Source: Megalobrama amblycephala | Lineage: Eukaryota > Chordata > Actinopteri > Cypriniformes > Xenocyprididae | Direction of reading: 5' to 3' | DNA: 64,000 nucleotides | Assembly: GCF_018812025.1 (NCBI RefSeq) | Contig: NC_063045.1 | Location: 47,024,352 to 47,088,351 of the forward strand | Shown: piece after piece, positions 59,216 to 64,000 of the stretch | How positions within the stretch are numbered: the stretch's first letter is position 1 | Layout: every line of letters begins with the position of its first letter | Notes under the pieces: generated by a model | Told to the model about the DNA's origin: nothing | Databases searched by the model: none | Seen by the model: the letters and a program-made list of their open reading frames with translations, nothing else | Made by a program: the position numbers and the translations under genes

Positions 59216-60459
59216 TAATGCCTTTTATCCAAAACAATTTAAATTATGAAGACGATTTACAGTTAATGCAACACATTTGCCTGACTTTAACCCTTCATGA
59301 ATGCATAACTCTGAGAGTTCATTCAGATATCAAATGAATTACAAGTTGTCAGGATGTTTTTTGTCTTGCTGTGGCATTAGGTGAATACAGACGAAAGATG
59401 TGCCCCTCTGGGCATCATGCCAACCCCTCCTCCGGCCATGACCTAATTTCCTCTTTCAACCATCTAGTGCCTGGCATGATGGGTCCCTGCTCTGTCTTTT
59501 CCCTGTCTCATTCTGAAATGCTAATCTGATGTCAAAACGGACTTTTTTTTTCAAGAGCTGCATTTGAGTCATTGCAGGCTGTGTAAATATTTATAAATGA
59601 TAAAAGCTCAGTCTGAAATCATTAACGTGCCACTCATCAATTTAGCTAAAGAAGAGAACACAATGGAGTTGAAAACGCAAAAAAGAAACACTCGATGCGC
59701 TCGCATTAAGATCAGAAAAGCCATTTTGGTTGCCAGCTGAAAGAGAAAAGCCATTGTGAGGAACAAACGCTTTGTTTTGCGCAAAGCACGTACTGGAACA
59801 TTAGTATTATTTACATTGACTTAACCATTTTCTTACGAGTAGATCAATGGAGTGGGGAACGCGCACAGGGTGACTGCTGTTCTCAATCAAATGAGCTCGG
59901 AGCTTTACAACACAATGATCACATAAAGTGGTTTAAGGGCACCAGTGGTGCAGGCATTAAGTAATATTGAATTGGGGATGCAGAGGCGGGCAAGGGGGAG
60001 GAGGTTGAAACGATTACGTGGCAACTTTGTGCTCAGGGACCAAGGGGGAGGAGGTTTGTCGAGGCGGCCCAGGCCTGATGATTTAGTAATTTCTCAAAGT
60101 GGTGTAACACACTGCCTCTCAGGCCTGTCGTTCCAGCACTAAGCAGCATTAATAAACACCCAGTGCTGATGGCTCACTCCTATATGAGCGAGTCTGTCCA
60201 CTGGAGTGGAACGAGTTTGATTTCAATGTGTCATTTGGGAATACCTGTACGAATTCTTCAAGCACCTCCTGGCAAATTGAGGACAAATTCCTGCTCAAAT
60301 TGAAACCATCAAGGGATTGTTGTAAAAGAAGGACAAGAAATAGAAATAGTGAGGTAGAGGAAGAGAGAGAGGGACCGTTTAAATGAAATGGGATAAAGAG
60401 AGAAAAGGTGTACTGGATAGAAGTAAGATGGCTCTGACGTTTGTAAATGTTGATTCATA
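59216..60459. promoter_or_regulatory. Possible conserved non-coding region, 59.4-60.3 kb
   Basis: This is the longest repeat-free balanced stretch in the right half. It has ATTAACGTGCCACTCATCAATTTAG-type content (near 59,621), GGCATTAAGTAATATTGAA and CTGATGATTTAGTAATTTC. The motif AAGGGGGAGGAGGTT occurs twice, 52 bases apart (59,991 and 60,043). A 65-codon frame covers it without resemblance. Regulatory role is inferred. Confidence 0.3.
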
Positions 60460-61379
60460 CACTCTAAAAAATGCTGGGTTAAAAATAACCCAAGTTGGGG
60501 TAAATATGGACAATCCCAGCGGTTGGGTTAAATGTTTGACCCAACTTGCAGGGTAGTTTTATTTAACTCAACTAATCGCTTAAAATGTATTATATTGCTT
60601 ACTTAAAATGAACCCAAAATAGGTTGGAAATTAACATTTATTAATAAGTTTAATAAATAACAATAAAATAATAAACATTTATTAAACTGCTTATTAATAA
60701 ATGTTCACCTTTTAATTATTACTGTTGCCTCTAGTAATTATTAGGGGTGTGGCGAGATCTCATGCCATTTTCTGGTTGAGGTGAAAAGCTGTCTCATGAT
60801 ACTGCCATGGCGGAGGATAGAATATACCACTGCTACATTTACATTACGCCTCCACTGTCGTTTTGCTTATTATAGAAATAAAAACCATCTAATTCAGTTG
60901 GATAATGGTGACTTCAATCCCATCCAGCTCATCCAACACGAGCTGCAGAGTCGTATGTAACGCAGCAGGAATCAGAGTTCACTGATCACATGACGAGAGT
61001 AAGTGACGATGACTGACAAGACCATGGCAGAGGATTCGTTGCACAACAGAGCCTAGGGTTGCAAAGGGGCGGAAAGTTTCCGGTAAATTTCCGGAAACTT
61101 TCCACGGAAACTTAAGCTGGGGAATTTTGGAAATATTTCAATTTGGAAACTTTACAGGAATTTATGGGAATTTACGGGAATTTATTGGAAATTTTGGGAC
61201 ATTTATTTAAATTTATAATATTTATATAAAAAGTATCATATAAAAACAAATAAAAAAATGTTTAATTTTGTTTGGTCATAACATGAAATAACAGTTATTT
61301 ATTTTTCGCATTCAATTAATTCTAATTTAGTAAATATGTAAAATAAATATATTTTTATTGCAGCAATTGTTATGTGTTA

Positions 61380-61645
61380 TTTATTTCAGTGTCACATGAT
61401 TCTTCAGAAATCATTCTAATATTCTGATCTGATACTCAGTTTTTAACATTGTTGGAAACAGTTGTGCTGCTGAATATTTTTTGGAACCTGTAATACTATT
61501 TTCAGGATTCACTGATTAACAAAAAGTTAAGAAGACAGAATTTATTCAAAATCTTTTCTAACAATATCACTTTTTGTTTATCAATCTGACACATCCTTGA
61601 ATAAAAGTAATCAACTGACCCCCCAAATTTTGAATGGTAGTGTAT
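61380..61645 (-). repeat. Family A copy, reverse, fourth level of the nest
   Basis: TCACATGATTCTTCAGAAAT, CATTCTAATATTCTGATCTG, GGAAACAGTTGTGCTGCTGA, then TTTTGAATGGTAGTGTAT, the inverted family A order including its terminal repeat. Confidence 0.85.
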
Positions 61646-61925
61646 ATTGTAACAAAAGATTTCTATTAAAAAATTCTGTTCTTTAAATTTTTATAGAATC
61701 CTGAAAAAGTATCACAGGTTATAAAAAATATTAAGCAGCACAACTGTTTCAAACATTGATAACTGAAGGATCATGTGACACTGAAGACTGGAGTAATGAT
61801 GCTGAAATCAGCTTTATCACAGGAATAAATTATATTTTTATGTATATCAAAATAGAAAACCATTATTTTAAATTGTATTGATGTTTCACAATATTACTGA
61901 TTTTTCCGTATTTCTGATCAAATGT
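61646..61925 (+). repeat. Family A copy, forward, paired with the reverse copy
   Basis: AACAAAAGATTTCTATTAAA, AGCAGCACAACTGTTTCAAA, GATCATGTGACACTGAAGAC and CACAATATTACTG follow in family order, creating a second inverted pair like that at 24,835-25,492. Confidence 0.85.
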
Positions 61926-63095
61926 GCATGTTATGGACTGGGGGAATGCACAGAGCATGCAGGGGGCGTGGCCTCAATAGCCCTGCAATAAGTCATGTGA
62001 CTGTGATTGAGGAATGTGCAGGGTAAAAATTGAACTAAAATTGCATTAAATATGGTTGTTTAACCAAAACTATGCAGCAAGATGCTCTTTTCAACTACAT
62101 TTAAGTACCCTGTTATAGGCTAACCTGTAATTTTGCAAATTCTGTTTATTCCCATTAATTCCCGTTAATTCCCATATATTCCCGTTAATTCCCATTTATT
62201 CCCGTTAATTCCCATGGAAAGTTTCCAGCTTTGAAAATTCCCGGAATTTTGCAACCCTAACAGAGCCTAAGTGTCTGACAAATGTCTTATCTTGTAAAAT
62301 GTGCACTCAATATCGCCGCTCCCTATTCACAGAGTACACACGATCACGAAATCGAAAGTAAAACATGAGCGCGCATTCAAACGCGATTTCAATACCCCAC
62401 ATTTTGAAAGCGGCTCCCTGATTCATGCAAATATGTTCCAATATGAAAGCTATCTTAGGCTGGGCTATAGTTGTAACCTTCACTCTGTATCATACATTTG
62501 GTCTCTATTTGACCTTTGAATATTAAGAGAGTACTTTGATTATGGTTGCACCTTTTGTTTGCACTTAAGACTAAGAAAAAAAACTGTAATTCATTTTTAT
62601 TTATTCTGTTTTTATTTCTATGATCAATTTGTGGAAAAGAGTTCAGTTAGACGGTCAAAAGTTCTGTAAAAGTATGAAATCATACAGGAGACAAGCCAGT
62701 CAGTTGAGTTTGTAGCAAAACCTTTTACAGTGCTTGAGTATTCATACTCAGAAAGTAGAACTGAAATGACATTCATTACAAGATGATTAGTTAAAACATT
62801 TCATATGCACCTGCAGACTATTTTTCTAGTCATGAATTTCATCACTGAGGATTTCTTAAAAATGCTGTGTAAAAATCTTCGTCTCGTTCTCATGAACTCA
62901 ATCTCGTGTCTCGTTTTGTCTCGTGAGCTAACTGTCTCATCTCACCCCTAGTAATTCTGAGTGTCTGATTTCCAACCTATTTTGGGTTGACTTTAAGCCA
63001 GCCATATAGTAATTTTTAATCAAGAGCTGAGTTAAATAAAACTACCCAGCAAGTTGGTCAAATATTTAACCCAACTGGTGGGTCAAAACAAAAAA

Positions 63096-64000
63096 CTGTT
63101 GCTACATTTATAGGCCAAAATCACAACAGCAAGCAATCAGTACAAAACTGACATAAACATCCCCCTACTGTTATAATTACATATGAAAAAAATACAATAA
63201 AATATATTTTCTTTGGCATAGCAGATTGCGCTGATTAATTGAGCTCTGGTGCTCATGCGGATAATATGAGTCCAGTTTGTGTCATTTGCCCCAGTTCCCC
63301 CTCTTATCATTTACAATCCTTTTCTATAGTCACTATCAAAAATAATGGCAAAAACACACTTACACTTACAATAGGCCAACATACATTAGATTTGGCTAGT
63401 TGCACTGGCTCATTAAGTCCTATGATCAGCTGAGCTGCATGAATGAGAATGGAGCTGATCGTTGACATGCAGGATCTAGACTAGGGTCTCCCGGTCTGTG
63501 AGCTTCTAAATGAAGCAAGATGAGAGAGCATGCAGGGGACGGCTATAAGTCACAGATCCCAGAACAGTGAAGAGCGGTGAATGAGATGTCACCCCTGGAG
63601 AACTGTGCCCGCGGTTCACAGCGCTAGCGTGACAGTGTAAGCTGCTGACGGGCTCCTTTCACAGATTACTGTAGTGAACATCCAACACAATGCAAGAGCA
63701 TCTGTAGGGGATGTGAGGGTAAAGCGTGCAAAGCTTTGTCATGTCACACTGTTGGGCTTTTAACAACAAGAGCGACGCTTAAAGTCAGGATGACACTCTA
63801 CAGATGTCCTGTCAAGACTGACAAATAAAACAATGGCGAGGGCCAATGCTGCGTTCAAGTGCTCTCGAGAAGCACCTACGATATGACACATCAAAAATCA
63901 GAAACAAAATATGTAAGTAACAGTGAATGAAAGCAGAAAAAAAAAAAATGTTGTAACCGTAAGTGAATACACCTGTACCACTTACACCCATTCTATGTTT
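63096..64000. other. Unique non-coding DNA
   Basis: Balanced composition from about 63,420 on, with no repeat ends. A 64-codon frame at 63,239 lacks splice or domain support. Confidence 0.4.

Larger units (their letters stand above)
61054..62259. mobile_element. hAT-like element (TAGGGTTGCAAAGGGG), third level of the nest
   Basis: TAGGGTTGCAAAGGGGCGGA starts it, and GGAATTTTGCAACCCTA ends it. The octamer ACAGAGCC flanks both sides perfectly (61,046-61,053; 62,260-62,267). Tandem GGGAATTTA words at the left and TTAATTCCCATTTATTCCCG words at the right form the subterminal arms. The small element at 17,497 is a deleted relative. Confidence 0.95.
60742..62950. mobile_element. hAT-like element (TAGGGGTG ends), second level of the nest
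   Basis: TAGGGGTG begins and CACCCCTA ends the element. Inside are GCGAGATCTCATGCC (left) and TCTCATGAACTCAATCTCG (right) blocks. Flanking octamers GTAATTAT and GTAATTCT match at seven of eight positions. About 1 kb of its own sequence remains around the next insertion; a 72-codon frame at 62,301 shows no transposase motif. Confidence 0.88.
60460..63095. mobile_element. Palindromic GGGTT element, host of a four-level nest
   Basis: The left end CACTCTAAAAAATGCTGGGT matches the element at 1,696. Left-arm blocks GGGTAGTTTTATTTAACTCA and AACCCAAAATAGGTTGGAAA reappear inverted on the right side (63,027-63,047 and 62,970-62,989), 2.3 kb further on. The outermost right end is missing. Without the insertion it would be about 430 bases. 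Confidence 0.88.

Overview
The window looks like vertebrate, almost certainly teleost and most likely cyprinid, nuclear DNA. It is AT-rich and has no compact genes, operons, rRNA, tRNA genes or CRISPR arrays. It is crowded with short non-autonomous DNA transposons of the kinds that fill carp and zebrafish genomes: hAT-like elements with 8-bp target duplications, TTAA-flanked elements, Tc1/mariner elements, palindromic foldback elements and a tRNA-derived SINE. Long CA, TA, AAAAT and TAA microsatellites separate them. The organism call rests on familiarity with these repeat families, not on a database search.

Protein-coding content is minimal. The only convincing coding signal is a candidate last exon on the minus strand at 41,808-42,044. 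It has a strong polypyrimidine/CAG acceptor, 78 open codons, a Cys-rich stretch and a C-terminal hydrophobic segment; I do not recognise the protein. Weaker splice-bounded open segments lie at 782-895 (minus), 46,151-46,253 (plus) and 15,659-15,883 (plus). The one recognisable transposase is a dead Tc1/mariner copy at 4,797-6,147. The window therefore reads as intron or intergenic DNA of one or more large genes.

Layout. 0-7 kb: AT-rich DNA, two miniature elements and the Tc1 corpse. 6.5-9.1 kb: fragment of an abundant repeat, then a composite element. 9-18.5 kb: mostly unique DNA with four miniature elements, a (TA)n hairpin and microsatellites. 19.8-21.5 kb: a hAT-like element carrying a second, palindromic hAT-like element; both have perfect 8-bp duplications. 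22-31 kb: fragments, an inverted repeat pair, a possible piggyBac-type remnant and a TTAA element. 31-35 kb: a TTAA element inserted into the abundant repeat, then another. 35-42 kb: unique DNA, a SINE inside another copy of that repeat, a TTAA element and the candidate exon. 42-59 kb: more miniature elements. 60.5-63.1 kb: a four-level nest of insertions.

Several unique stretches (about 10, 23, 31.2, 33, 36.5, 37.4, 39.8, 48.7 and 59.4-60.3 kb) resemble conserved non-coding elements in base composition and homeodomain-like ATTA content; this is inference. I found no new biochemical system. The best observations concern insertion history: nested elements datable in order, an insertion site confirmed by an empty paralogous copy within the window, and two unrelated elements using the same spot of a repeat.
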